Shown piece after piece: positions 33,321 to 41,658 of a stretch of 64,000 nt of DNA (positions are counted from its first letter, which is position 1; each line of letters begins with the position of its first letter). The stretch is from assembly GCF_004341085.1 (NCBI RefSeq), contig NZ_SLXW01000004.1, positions 1 through 64,000 on the forward strand, read 5' to 3'. Position numbers and translations under genes: made by a program. Source of the DNA: Sphingomonas sp. PP-CE-1G-424 (lineage in GTDB: Bacteria > Pseudomonadota > Alphaproteobacteria > Sphingomonadales > Sphingomonadaceae). The notes beneath the pieces were generated by a model that saw only the letters and a program-made list of their open reading frames with translations, did no database searches and was not told the origin of the DNA.

Positions 33321-33995
33321 ATGCCGGGTGAATGGACTAACTCTGACGCTATGGCCGACGCTCCTCCGACACATCGCCCGCGTAGAGGCCGCCCCCGCGC
33401 CGAAGATCGCGGGCTGGTGGATGAGCGCGTCCTCGACGCAGCGACCGCGCTGTTTCTCGAACAGGGGTTCGGGCGGACGACGCTGGACCAGGTCTCGGAG
33501 CGATCGCGGACGGGAAAATCGACGCTCTACGGGCGGTATGCGAACAAGGAGGCATTGTTCGCGGCGGTGGTGACGCGGTCGATCGACGCGATGTTCGACG
33601 ATCTGAAAGCCGCTCCGTCCGATGGCGACGTGCAAAGCCGGTTGCGCCATTTGGGACGCGAGCTGGCGCGGGTGATGCTCGACGCACGGTGTGTCGCGCT
33701 GATGCGGATCACCGCGGCAGAGGCCGGCAATTTTCCGGCGCTGGCGACGCTCGGGTATCAGAAGAGCTTCGACGGCACGGCGCGCTTCGTCGCGGAGGCG
33801 ATCGTCGGGCCGGACGGGAGCAGGTCGGTAGAGAACGCCTTGCCGATCGCCTGCCGGTTCGTCGAACTCGCGCTTCAGCCAATCAGTTTCCAGGCGACCT
33901 TCGGCGTCGATCCCGAACTGCTGAAAGAGCATGTCGGTCGTCATGTCGACGACGCGATCGTCATGATGACCACGACCGGTTTGCTCAAAGGCTGA
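33321..33995 (+). CDS. TetR family transcriptional regulator
   Basis: A 224-residue TetR protein. The N-terminal helix-turn-helix is VLDAATALFLEQGFGRTTLDQVSERSRTGKSTLYGRYANKEALF (residues about 36-80), with the classic TxxxVxxxxxxxxxTxYxxF-like spacing. A helical ligand domain follows with the TetR C-terminal pattern seen in AcrR-like proteins. ATG at 33351 is a possible later start. No target gene is adjacent on the opposite strand; the closest neighbour, the DUF892 gene, is 228 bases downstream on the same strand. Ligand unknown. Confidence 0.85.
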   Translation: MPGEWTNSDAMADAPPTHRPRRGRPRAEDRGLVDERVLDAATALFLEQGFGRTTLDQVSERSRTGKSTLYGRYANKEALFAAVVTRSIDAMFDDLKAAPSDGDVQSRLRHLGRELARVMLDARCVALMRITAAEAGNFPALATLGYQKSFDGTARFVAEAIVGPDGSRSVENALPIACRFVELALQPISFQATFGVDPELLKEHVGRHVDDAIVMMTTTGLLKG

Positions 33996-34057
33996 CGACG
34001 CTCTCGGGCGACAGCATTGCCGGAAGACTGTTTTCAGGGCTTATTTCTATCGCCCCG

Positions 34058-34082
34058 GGAACCATGATCGCGCCGACGCGTC
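34058..34082 (+). promoter_or_regulatory. Possible EcfG-type promoter before the DUF892 gene
   Basis: GGAAC, a 16-base spacer and CGTC lie 141 bases before the DUF892 gene. The alphaproteobacterial general-stress sigma factor EcfG recognises GGAAC-N16/17-CGTT, so this differs by one base in the -10. The downstream ferritin-like stress gene is a plausible target, but the match alone is weak. Confidence 0.3.
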
Positions 34083-34222
34083 TTTAATGGACGAAAACCT
34101 CCGTTAATGACGGCGGCGATCGCATTTCTTCAACCGACCCTTTCAACGCCTTTTCGTCCGTCGTTCCGTCCGCGTTTGCGGCACGGATCGGTGTGCGCGG
34201 GGTCACAGTTCAAGGACGCACG

Positions 34223-34714
34223 ATGTCTAAAGCAGCCTATATGGAATGGTACAAAGCTGGATCGCATGCCGTACGCTCGGCGTGCGAACAGGGTGTCGCG
34301 GCCGCGTCGAAGGCCGAGCAGCACTTCACCGACAGCGACGGCAAGACGCTGGCGGGCGATGGCAGGACGATGCTCGAACAGCACCAGAAGGCGTTTGTCG
34401 GCTTTCTCGGCGACATCGGTGAACAGCCGAACGACTTCGTCGATCAGATCATGAAGGGTATCGGCGAGGGCGTCGGCCTGTCGCTCGAGGCGGCAGAGGA
34501 ACCCGAGATCGTCGATGTCGCGCTGGTAACGGGTGAACAGACCGGGCTGCACTATTTCATCGCAGCATACGGCGCCCATGGTGCCGCTGCCAAGGCGCTC
34601 GGGATGCCCGCGCATGCCGAGACGCTAGAGCAGATGATCGAAGAGTGCCACGCGCTCGACCGTCGCTACACCGAAGTCGCTGAAGCCAGCGTCAATCCAG
34701 CTGCCGCGGCGTAA
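34223..34714 (+). CDS. DUF892 ferritin-like stress protein (YciE/YciF type)
   Basis: A 163-residue protein starting MSKAAYMEWYKAGSHAVRSACEQG; AAGGA precedes the ATG. Four long helices with EQTGLHYFIAAYGAHGAAAKALG and a C-terminal MIEECHALDRRYTEVAE match the DUF892/YciE ferritin-like family, which includes stress-induced proteins with a di-metal four-helix bundle. Cytoplasmic. It may be part of the general stress response together with the photolyase gene downstream. The exact function of the family is unknown. Confidence 0.7.
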   Translation: MSKAAYMEWYKAGSHAVRSACEQGVAAASKAEQHFTDSDGKTLAGDGRTMLEQHQKAFVGFLGDIGEQPNDFVDQIMKGIGEGVGLSLEAAEEPEIVDVALVTGEQTGLHYFIAAYGAHGAAAKALGMPAHAETLEQMIEECHALDRRYTEVAEASVNPAAAA

Positions 34715-34806
34715 CTGGCTTCAAGTCCGAAGAGCCCGAATACTGCCGTCCCACGCTCTGCGCTGGGCCGGCAATATTCGCGTCGTCGATCCACGAGGAT
34801 GAATTC

Positions 34807-34935
34807 ATGGCGATGCCCCAGATGCTGCAGGCTGCACGACTGTACGATGTCCACTCCGACATGCAGCTCGAAGAGATTGTGGGAAAAGCCGAACGCGGCG
34901 GCGGTTTCACCAACTTCGTCGTCAATCCGAACTGA
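34807..34935 (+). CDS. Short ORF, 42 aa
   Basis: ATG at 34807 with GAGGATG upstream opens a 42-residue frame, MAMPQMLQAARLYDVHSDMQ then LEEIVGKAERGGGFTNFVVN. The first 24 residues resemble the N-terminus of a zinc alcohol dehydrogenase (MxAARLxDxxxxMxLEEI), while the rest does not. It could be a deletion fusion of two gene ends that is still translatable. It ends three bases before the photolyase gene, so translational coupling is possible. Confidence 0.4.
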   Translation: MAMPQMLQAARLYDVHSDMQLEEIVGKAERGGGFTNFVVNPN

Positions 34936-34938
34936 CGG

Positions 34939-36288
34939 GTGCCGAAGATGCCAACGTCCTTGCCTGGAAAGATCCTCGTCCTGCTGGCCGAGGATTTGCG
35001 ACTGGAAGACAATCTCGCCTTCGCCTTGGCATCGGACCCTAACGGCGATGGACTGGCGGTTCTTCGCATTCTTCCCGAAGCGCGAGGCCGGCCCCTGCGT
35101 ACCCAGCACCGGCGGGAGATCGAGGATGCGGCTGAGATCCGTCTCGGCAAGCAGCTAGGCGACAGGGGCATAGCGTTCGAAATCGTGGGTCCCGAAGACG
35201 ACGCATCGCTCGTGCACGCATGCCGTCGGTTGGGGTGCACATCCGTCATTCGCAACGCAGCCGACGGCATGGCGATCGAGAACGCGTATCGTCTGGAGTG
35301 GGAGCGCGAACTGGAAGAAGCGAACATCCCTCTCCTGACGGTCAACGGCGAGATGATCCGACGGTTGGGTCCGGGCGGTGCAAAAGCCGACCGTCCGTTC
35401 CTTTCTGAGGATCGGGAGGTCGAATCTGCCCGCTTGCCTGACGATCACCCAATCCTGCTGCTGCGCGCGTTCCTGCTTGCGCTGCCGGATCGCAATTATC
35501 TGGCCGACATGTGGATACCAGGTCGGGACCGGACGAGTTCCAGCCAGCTCTCGACCCATTTTGCCGCGGGAACGCTGTCGAGTGACCGTGCGACATGGGA
35601 AACCATCAAGGCCGAACGCGCCTGGAACGCGGCCAATCCTCGGCAATCACGGACGCCGGAAGGTGCGTCGTTTCGCCACTTCCGAAGCAGGGTCAGCATG
35701 AGGACGGGGTTTCTGACGACATTCTCCCGCTACCAGGACACGACGCCACCGCTGGCATCGACTCCGGCGGAGGTGGAGCGAGTGCGGGCATGGCGAGACG
35801 GTCGCACCGGCATCCCCATGCCCGACGCCGCAATGCGGGAGCTGGCTGGCACCGGGTGGATTAATTTCCGACTGCGGCAGCTGGTCACGTCCTACGGCGT
35901 TCAGCTTCTTCAGCTCCCCGCGGCGGAGGTCGGTGGCGCACTTGCCGAGATGTTCGACGACTATGAGCCTGGCATCACCTGGCCACAGGTCGGCCTGAAC
36001 GATGGGACGATCATGCAGGATCGCGGTCCACGCATCCTCAATCCGGTCAAGCAAGGCCGCGATCTCGATCCGTCCGAGACGTACGTCAGGCGGTGGATCC
36101 CCGAACTGGAACCGGTGCCGGTCGGCTTCGGACACGAGCCATGGCTCTGGCTCGACAATCCGCTCCCTGCCCCGATCATTGATCACAAAGCCGCCTTCCG
36201 CGATGCCCGAGCCCGATGGGGGAATCAAAAGCAACGTCTGAAGTCACGTGAAGACGTACTCGTCACGCATGGGAGTGACCCTTCCTAA
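34939..36288 (+). CDS. Cryptochrome/DNA photolyase family protein
   Basis: A 449-residue flavoprotein. The N-terminal alpha/beta domain (about 10-130; LVLLAEDLRLEDNLAFALA) would bind an antenna chromophore. The C-terminal helical domain carries FAD-binding motifs: SQLSTHFAAGTLS, GRTGIPMPDAAMRELAGTGWINFRLRQL, and NPVKQGRDLDPSETYVRRWIPEL. GTG at 34939 is probably the start. The region around DDYEPGITWPQVGLN replaces the usual LLDxDxAxNWxxWQ of CPD photolyases, so specificity (CPD repair, 6-4 repair or signalling) is open. Expected role is blue-light DNA repair, or sensing. Confidence 0.82.
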   Translation: MPKMPTSLPGKILVLLAEDLRLEDNLAFALASDPNGDGLAVLRILPEARGRPLRTQHRREIEDAAEIRLGKQLGDRGIAFEIVGPEDDASLVHACRRLGCTSVIRNAADGMAIENAYRLEWERELEEANIPLLTVNGEMIRRLGPGGAKADRPFLSEDREVESARLPDDHPILLLRAFLLALPDRNYLADMWIPGRDRTSSSQLSTHFAAGTLSSDRATWETIKAERAWNAANPRQSRTPEGASFRHFRSRVSMRTGFLTTFSRYQDTTPPLASTPAEVERVRAWRDGRTGIPMPDAAMRELAGTGWINFRLRQLVTSYGVQLLQLPAAEVGGALAEMFDDYEPGITWPQVGLNDGTIMQDRGPRILNPVKQGRDLDPSETYVRRWIPELEPVPVGFGHEPWLWLDNPLPAPIIDHKAAFRDARARWGNQKQRLKSREDVLVTHGSDPS

Positions 36289-36639
36289 GGGCGGCAGCAT
36301 GCAAATGGTGACCATTAGGATACTAGCCGGAACTATGGATCTGCAGCTACCGCCTGTCCCGAAGCTCGATGGTTTTGGAGAAAGGCGGTGATGCGGCCCG
36401 ACGGCAGCTATCGCACACGCCTCTCCGAAGGCTGCAGTGCGACTGACCTGCCCAGTCCCTGCCGTCCAACCTGATGAACGAGTGGCTGAAGTCCGGAAGT
36501 CGATAGGTAAATCTGCGGGGGGCAAGAGGCTAGCTGTACAACCGCTAGCTTCTGCCTGGGTTTGCTGTGCCATGTTGAAAACACCGGTGTTCAAGTACGC
36601 ACCTTCAGATGGGCATCCAAATGCTCGTGACGTCCGATC
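36289..36639. other. No recognisable gene
   Basis: About 350 bases between the photolyase gene and a YCII-like relic. A minus-strand frame across 36244-36648 has no motif and looks like chance. No terminator hairpin stands out. Confidence 0.4.
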
Positions 36640-36872
36640 CCGTTTCACACGATCGGATCCAGCGCGGTGATGGCCTCGATGTCCTGATCGTCCGCAAGTC
36701 GGTACAGCGAAACGGCATAGCTGTCGTCGGGATCGATCACGGGGCCGTGCGCCAGGATCTACCCATTGGCGAGCAGGTCGTCGAGCAACGCGCCGTGCTG
36801 CTCATCGATGTCTTTTGTCGTCGGTCATCGTCACGAGGAATCCGCGCGGGGCGGCAGGTATTGTACAGCTGA
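36640..36872 (-). pseudogene. YCII-domain protein relic
   Basis: On the minus strand one frame gives DEQHGALLDDLLANG, an in-frame TAG, then ILAHGPVIDPDDSYAVSLYR and LADDQDIEAITALDPIV before a stop. This is the YCII-like (YciI) domain, including its conserved GP-x-x-D-x-xG region. Upstream, PPRADF and VTMTDD segments appear in other frames, so the start is frameshifted as well. Non-functional. Confidence 0.6.
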
Positions 36873-36939
36873 CATTTCATCGATGGTATCCTTCAGACCT
36901 GTGAAACTGTTCGGCGCAGGCGGCGCGCGAGATGCCACG

Positions 36940-37326
36940 CTATTCGATTCTAGACTGGCCACCGATAAGCTCGGGCAGAGTGTCTTCGATCCAGTCGGCC
37001 AGCGCCTGTACGAGGAGGGCGGCCTGTCTGCCTTGCTCGGTCAGCGCATAGTCAACGCGGGGCGGTACGACCGGAAAGCTTTGGCGGCGGACGAGCCCGT
37101 CGCCTTCCAGCTGCTTCAATGTCTGCGAGAGCATGCGCTCGCTGACGCCGGCGACCTTGCGGCGAAGGTCGCTGAACCGGAGCGTCCCCGGTAGCAGCGC
37201 GATCAACGCCAGCGTGCCCCAACTGCTCGTCACGTGCCGCAGGATGGCGCGCGAGGGACACTGGGGCGCGAACACGTCGCCGCGTTCCATGCGATCGGCG
37301 AGGCGCGTGGACGATGCGGTGGTCAT
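36940..37326 (-). CDS. HxlR family transcriptional regulator
   Basis: A 128-residue winged-helix protein of the HxlR family: CPSRAILRHVTSSWGTLALIALL, LRFSDLRRKVAGVSERMLSQTLKQLEGDGLVRR, and VDYALTEQGRQAALLVQALADWI. The conserved CPSR cysteine near residue 23 can act as a redox or electrophile switch (as in QorR/YodB). ATG at 37326 is taken; a TTG at 37332 is also possible. It is divergent from a quinone oxidoreductase-like NmrA gene, the classic QorR-QorB arrangement, so it likely represses that gene in response to quinones or diamide-like stress. Confidence 0.87.
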   Translation of the reverse strand: MTTASSTRLADRMERGDVFAPQCPSRAILRHVTSSWGTLALIALLPGTLRFSDLRRKVAGVSERMLSQTLKQLEGDGLVRRQSFPVVPPRVDYALTEQGRQAALLVQALADWIEDTLPELIGGQSRIE

Positions 37327-37415
37327 TTCCAAAACTAACCTTTTTGTACGTACTTCTCTTTCGTAAGTTAGGCGCTTACCTCGTCTCCATCAACAGCGTG
37401 AAAGTGGAGAACATC

Positions 37416-38279
37416 ATGTACGCAGTCACGGGAGCTTCCGGCCAGCTTGGTCGTCTGGTCATTGACGCCCTTCTCCGGACGGCCAGGCCATCCGACATCG
37501 TCGCGCTCGTACGCAATCCCGCCAAGCTGAGCGACCTTGCCGCACGCGGCGTCGTCGTGCGGGCATTCGATTATGATGCGCCGGATACGCTCGAGCCCGC
37601 ACTCGCCGGGGTCGAGCGCATGCTGCTGATTTCGTCGAGCGAAGTCGGTTCGCGCGAGGCGCAGCACAAGGCCGTGATCTCCGCCGCCAAGACGGCGGGT
37701 GTCGGCTACATCGCGTACACCAGCATCCTCCATGCCGACGTCAATCCGATGAACCTGGCGGTCGAGCACCGCGCGACCGAGGCCGCAATTAAGGCGAGCG
37801 GCCTGCCGTACGCGATCCTTCGCAATGGCTGGTATACCGAGAATTACGGTATGTCCGCCGCGGCCGCGATCGAGCATGGTGCACTGGTCGGTAGTGCAGG
37901 TGACGGCAGGATTTCCAGCGCGAGCCGCGAAGACTATGCCGACGCGGCGGCGGCGGTGCTGATCGATGGTTCCGCCGAGACCCGGGTCTTCGAACTCGCC
38001 GGGGACGATGCGTTCACGCTTGCCGAGTTCGCCGCTGCGATCGGCCAGATCGCGGGACGCCCGGTCGTCTACCAGGATCTACCGCAGGACGACTATCGCC
38101 GGATCCTCGAAGGCGCCGGCCTCCCGGCATCGATCGCCGACATGCTCGCGGAAAGCGATGCGAAGGCGGCGACCGGCTCGTTGTTCGACGACGGCCGGGC
38201 ACTCAGCGCGCTGATCGGTCGCCCGACTACGCCTTGGCGGACGACGCTGGCCGACGCGTTGAAAAGCAGGCAAGGCTGA
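37416..38279 (+). CDS. qorB: NAD(P)H:quinone oxidoreductase-like NmrA protein
   Basis: A 287-residue atypical short-chain dehydrogenase of the NmrA/QOR2 type. It starts MYAVTGASGQLGRLVIDALL, a glycine-rich NADPH site (TGASGQLG), then has SSEVGSREAQHKAVISAAK, GVGYIAYTSILHAD and PYAILRNGWYTENY, all typical of QorB (YtfG). QorB reduces quinones with NADPH. GTGGAGA precedes the ATG. Divergent from the HxlR gene, which is its likely regulator; the 90-base gap contains a GTACGTAC palindrome that may be part of the operator. Symbol assigned by family resemblance. Confidence 0.82.
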   Translation: MYAVTGASGQLGRLVIDALLRTARPSDIVALVRNPAKLSDLAARGVVVRAFDYDAPDTLEPALAGVERMLLISSSEVGSREAQHKAVISAAKTAGVGYIAYTSILHADVNPMNLAVEHRATEAAIKASGLPYAILRNGWYTENYGMSAAAAIEHGALVGSAGDGRISSASREDYADAAAAVLIDGSAETRVFELAGDDAFTLAEFAAAIGQIAGRPVVYQDLPQDDYRRILEGAGLPASIADMLAESDAKAATGSLFDDGRALSALIGRPTTPWRTTLADALKSRQG

Positions 38280-38289
38280 CGCTCGTGGC

Positions 38290-38862
38290 TTAAGTGCGCG
38301 AGCCAGGATCGTCCTTGGTCGCTACGCGTGCGGGAATGCCCATAACAGTCGTTCCCGCCGCGACATCCCGGGTGACGACGCTGCCGGCACCGACGATCGC
38401 ATCGTCGCCGATCGTCACACCGGGCAGGATCAACGCGCCGGCGCCGATCCAGACGTTGCGGCCGATCACGACCGGGCGGCCAAACTCCAGCATCTTCGCC
38501 CTGATCGCTGGATCGCGGGGGTGATCCGCCGTCAGGATCTGGACACCCGGTCCGATCTGCGTTCCCGCGCCGATCCGGACCGATACGACATCCAGGACGA
38601 TGCAGCCGAAATTGAGGAAGACGCCGTCTTCGAGGTAGATGTTGTAGCCATAATCGCAGTGGAACGGCGATCGCACGGTGGCGCCGTCGCCGACGTGGCC
38701 CAGTGCCTCGGCCAGCATCGCATGCCGCTCGGACGCAGGCGCAGCGGACGCGGTGTTGTAGCGCGCGAGCCAGACAGACGCCGCCGCCGCGTCGCTTACA
38801 AGTTCGGGATCGCCCGCGGTGTACAGGTCGCCGCGCAACATCTTCTGCTTTTCGGTCGCCAT
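38290..38862 (-). CDS. Sugar O-acetyltransferase (maltose acetyltransferase type)
   Basis: A 190-residue hexapeptide-repeat acetyltransferase. The N-terminal Mac domain (KQKMLRGDLYTAGDPEL) is followed by the left-handed beta-helix with HCDYGYNIYLEDGVFLNFGCIVLD, QILTADHPRD (catalytic His), and IGRNVWIGAGALILPGVTIGDDAIVGAGSVVTRDV. This is the Maa/LacA family that acetylates free sugars with acetyl-CoA. It starts two bases after the stop of the Tat-exported DUF1349 gene on the same strand, so both share a message controlled by the palindrome at 39584-39601. Confidence 0.87.
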   Translation of the reverse strand: MATEKQKMLRGDLYTAGDPELVSDAAAASVWLARYNTASAAPASERHAMLAEALGHVGDGATVRSPFHCDYGYNIYLEDGVFLNFGCIVLDVVSVRIGAGTQIGPGVQILTADHPRDPAIRAKMLEFGRPVVIGRNVWIGAGALILPGVTIGDDAIVGAGSVVTRDVAAGTTVMGIPARVATKDDPGSRT

Positions 38863-38864
38863 GC

Positions 38865-39554
38865 TCAGCTCAGATCGTGCAGGTCTTTCCCGAGCGGGGC
38901 GGTGATCCGGAGATCGGAGAACCGGATCTTCAGGCCGCTGCGTTCGGGCGTGCAGGCCATCGGACCGACCTGATACGACGCTGCGACCGGGAACGGCGCG
39001 AGGCGCACCAGCGGCCAGGTCTTGCCATCGGCCGATACCTGAAGTCGCAGCACGCCCTTGGCGACGGTCGCGCGCATCCAGAAATCCTGCGCCGGATGCT
39101 CGTAAGGCCCGGTCGCCCAATCGGACTTGCCGTCGGTCAACACGCTGCTGAGCATCGCGCGCCCGTCGGACAGTTCGATTCCGGCCTTGACCCAATGGCG
39201 CTCGTCGACCCGCACCATGATCCCGGCCTGGTCGTAGAGCTTTTCATACTGGCCACGAATGCGGACCTGTGCGGTGAAGGCGTCGGGCGCGGTAAAACCG
39301 AGGAAGTGCCCGCTGTCGCGCGTAAAGCCGTAATGCGTTTCCCGCCAGAAATCGGTTCCCTGGTCGGTGACGATCGACAGGTCGCCATCCGGATCGACGG
39401 TCCAGCTCTTCGGTTCGTTCAACCACCGCCCGTCGGATCTTCCGAGTATCGATTTGCCGCTCGCCGCCGCGATCGGCGTTGCCACAACCGCGGGGATCGC
39501 CAACGCTGCCGCTCCGCCGAGAACCGTCCGTCGCGACATATCAGGGGTCTTCAC
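38865..39554 (-). CDS. Tat-exported DUF1349 (concanavalin-like) protein
   Basis: A 229-residue protein with a twin-arginine signal (MSRRTVLGGAAALAIPAVVAT) and a DUF1349 beta-sandwich: GRWLNEPKSWTVDPDGDLSI, THYGFTRDSGHFLGF, YDQAGIMVRVDERHWVKAGIEL and MRATVAKGVLRLQVSADGKTW. DUF1349 proteins are concanavalin-like and often carbohydrate-related, consistent with the sugar acetyltransferase gene that follows. Periplasmic location is predicted. It is divergent from the TetR gene at 39621 and probably repressed by it. Confidence 0.8.
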   Translation of the reverse strand: MKTPDMSRRTVLGGAAALAIPAVVATPIAAASGKSILGRSDGRWLNEPKSWTVDPDGDLSIVTDQGTDFWRETHYGFTRDSGHFLGFTAPDAFTAQVRIRGQYEKLYDQAGIMVRVDERHWVKAGIELSDGRAMLSSVLTDGKSDWATGPYEHPAQDFWMRATVAKGVLRLQVSADGKTWPLVRLAPFPVAASYQVGPMACTPERSGLKIRFSDLRITAPLGKDLHDLS

Positions 39555-39583
39555 AAGCGCTGCCTTTCGCTACAATTGCCGAA

Positions 39584-39601
39584 TATGTACATATGTACAT
39601 A
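39584..39601. promoter_or_regulatory. 18-bp perfect palindrome, TetR operator
   Basis: TATGTACATATGTACATA is a perfect inverted repeat in the 66-base gap between the divergent DUF1349 and TetR genes, with an AT-rich composition unlike its surroundings. Position and symmetry fit the autoregulatory operator of the adjacent TetR protein, controlling both transcripts. Confidence 0.75.
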
Positions 39602-39620
39602 ATTGCTGGAAAGGCAAAAA

Positions 39621-40175
39621 GTGACTGTGGAACCTCGTCGGCGGAATGATCCGGAGCGCAGACAGCGGATCGTCGACGCGACACTGATCGTCATCGAACG
39701 CCACGGCGTGGCGGGGACCACGCATCGTCGGATTGCCGAGGCGGCCGCGGTGCCGCTCGGCTCGGTCACCTATTATTTCGCGTCGCTCGAGGACCTGATG
39801 ACGACCGCGTTCCTGCAACTGGCAACGACCTCGTCCGGCGCGTTTGAGGCGAGACTGGACGCAGCCACCACGCGCAGCGAGGCGATCGAGGGCGTCGTCG
39901 ACATCATTGCCGGATCGGTCTGGGCAGATCCGCGCACGCTGTTGCTGAGCTACGAACTATACGCCTACGCGGCGCGTCATCCCGAAGTGACGACGGTCAT
40001 GCAGCAATGGATGGACAATAGTCGCGCCGCGCTGGGGCGGTTTTTCGATCCGGTCGCGGCGCGGGCCCTAGATGCGCTTGTCGAGGGGATCGGCATCCAC
40101 AATTCTATCGACCCCGCACCGCTCGACCGGGATGCGATCCGTATGATCGTCGACAGAATCACCAGGGTCGCATGA
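39621..40175 (+). CDS. TetR family regulator of the DUF1349/acetyltransferase operon
   Basis: A 184-residue TetR protein with helix-turn-helix AGTTHRRIAEAAAVPLGSVTYYFASLEDLM (about 28-60) and a helical C-terminal domain of the PF17940-like type. GTG at 39621 has GGAAAGGC upstream and begins MTVEPRRRNDPERRQRIVDA; a TTG at 39603 would overlap the operator region. Divergent from the DUF1349 gene, with a perfect 18-bp palindrome between them. Likely a local repressor whose inducer may be a sugar derivative, though this is inferred from the target genes. Confidence 0.83.
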   Translation: MTVEPRRRNDPERRQRIVDATLIVIERHGVAGTTHRRIAEAAAVPLGSVTYYFASLEDLMTTAFLQLATTSSGAFEARLDAATTRSEAIEGVVDIIAGSVWADPRTLLLSYELYAYAARHPEVTTVMQQWMDNSRAALGRFFDPVAARALDALVEGIGIHNSIDPAPLDRDAIRMIVDRITRVA

Positions 40176-40486
40176 CAAAGACAATTTGCAGCCGAGTACG
40201 TTCGCCGACCAATCGCTACGGGGCGCTCCGCTTCTGCCGTGAACTAGCAAGCCTGCCTTCTGGCATCGTCTGGCTTCGGCTCATCTGACGAACCGGCCAT
40301 CCCTGCTTGCGTGCTGGCATCAGCCGCCCTCAGCCGCAGATCCTGTCGCATATCGTTGCTCCGTCAGTGTGGAGACGTCGCGATCGGCATGCCGATAGCC
40401 AGGCTCGATCCCGATCGCTCCACAAGAACATTGCAAGAACATCGATTTGATGCGATTGTCAGACCGACGATTCGTAGGACGCGAGA
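40176..40486. other. Intergenic, no gene supported
   Basis: About 310 bases between the TetR gene and the YozE-like gene. No coherent frame, RNA motif or strong inverted repeat was noticed. Confidence 0.4.
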
Positions 40487-40723
40487 ATGACCGATCACGA
40501 CGACGACCAGCAGGAGCCAAGGCCAGCGTTCGGCCAGTGGCTCGTGACGCAGAAGGACCGCAACGACCTTGTCGGTCAGCTTGCGATCGGAGCGGTCGCC
40601 GACCGGCGTTTTCCGCGCAACGGCGATCCCGAAGCGGTACGGAAGCATCTCAGCGCCATGCAGGCCGAGGGCGACATGTTTGCCGCGGTCGATGACGCCG
40701 AGTCGGATTGGTTGTCGGCATGA
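40487..40723 (+). CDS. YozE SAM-like small protein
   Basis: A 78-residue acidic protein, MTDHDDDQQEPRPAFGQWLV then TQKDRNDLVGQLAIGAVADRR. The FGQWLxxQKDRxDxVGxLA pattern matches the YozE_SAM_like domain (PF06855), a small helical fold of unknown function that is common on plasmids and islands. The stop overlaps the next small gene as ATGA, so the two form a unit. Confidence 0.65.
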   Translation: MTDHDDDQQEPRPAFGQWLVTQKDRNDLVGQLAIGAVADRRFPRNGDPEAVRKHLSAMQAEGDMFAAVDDAESDWLSA

Positions 40724-40905
40724 TGCAGGACGCGTGGGAGCAGGCATTCGCGCTGATGGCCGATCATGGGCAACTGGGTGCCTGCGCGGTCGTCGCGTCT
40801 GGTATGCAGAAGACGCCGCCAGGGCGACCGGAGCAATACCGACAATGGGAGGCGCTAGCGGACTGCCTGAATGCCGTGGCCGATGCCAGCCGGACGACGC
40901 ATTGA
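40720..40905 (+). CDS. Small hypothetical protein coupled to the YozE-like gene
   Basis: A 61-residue frame whose ATG overlaps the preceding stop (ATGA). Sequence MMQDAWEQAFALMADHGQLG, then VASGMQKTPPGRPEQYRQWEALADCLNAVAD; helical and soluble. No family recognised. The overlap and codon use support it as real. Confidence 0.5.
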   Translation: MMQDAWEQAFALMADHGQLGACAVVASGMQKTPPGRPEQYRQWEALADCLNAVADASRTTH

Positions 40906-41034
40906 ACCGATAGATAGTTCGCTGATCGCCCTCGCTGCAGCGAGGACGTTCTCCTGCACGGTACCGCGAACACGATCGCATCGGAAATACCGATGAGACG
41001 CCCGCGTCACCTTATATTGCTGCGCCTGTGACCT

Positions 41035-41610
41035 ATGTCGCGGCGACTTATGGAAAACGTCCCACCTTCAATCCTCGCGATCGGCGATAGTCTCATTGCG
41101 GGATACGGACTGGCAGTCGCGGACAGCTTTCCGGCGCAACTTCAGTCGTCGCTGCGGTATCGACATCCCGGTGTCTCTGTGATCAACGCCGGCGTGTCAG
41201 GCGATACGAGCGCTGACGTTCTACGCCGCCTGCCACGACTACTGTCCAGCCTCGACCGGCGGCCGGCGCTGGCCATCGTCCAGGTAGGGCCGAACGACGT
41301 CCTGCGGCAGGTGCCCATAGCGCGTACCCGAGCGCAACTCGCGAACATCCTGCTGAGCCTGAGCGATTGCGGCATTCCCGTGGTCCTGACGACCGTCGAG
41401 CCGCCGGCGTTCATACGCGACCGCGCTGCTGCGTATCTGAACATCCATGCCGAGGTGGCTGCCGAACACGGCGCGACCGTCTGGCCGTTCTTCCCGCAGG
41501 GTGTGCTGGGGCACTCCGACATGGTGCTGGCAGATAGGGTGCATCCGAACACGAAGGCGATCGCTGCGGTCGTGGCCGCGATGCTGCCGGTAGTGGAGCG
41601 AATGGTGTAG
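41035..41610 (+). CDS. SGNH/GDSL hydrolase, TesA-like esterase
   Basis: A 191-residue lipolytic enzyme. Block I is ILAIGDSLIAGYGL with the catalytic Ser; block II has INAGVSGDTS (Gly); block III is VQVGPNDVL (the usual GxND with Asn); block V is DRVHPN with Asp and His. This is the TesA/arylesterase pattern. No signal peptide is evident from ATG 41035 or 41050, so a cytoplasmic enzyme is likely, unlike E. coli TesA. Substrates are short acyl esters or thioesters. Confidence 0.85.
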   Translation: MSRRLMENVPPSILAIGDSLIAGYGLAVADSFPAQLQSSLRYRHPGVSVINAGVSGDTSADVLRRLPRLLSSLDRRPALAIVQVGPNDVLRQVPIARTRAQLANILLSLSDCGIPVVLTTVEPPAFIRDRAAAYLNIHAEVAAEHGATVWPFFPQGVLGHSDMVLADRVHPNTKAIAAVVAAMLPVVERMV

Positions 41611-41658
41611 CGCCGCGCGTTCGAGCGTAACCGCGGGCTGGTGGGATCATGTCGGAAT

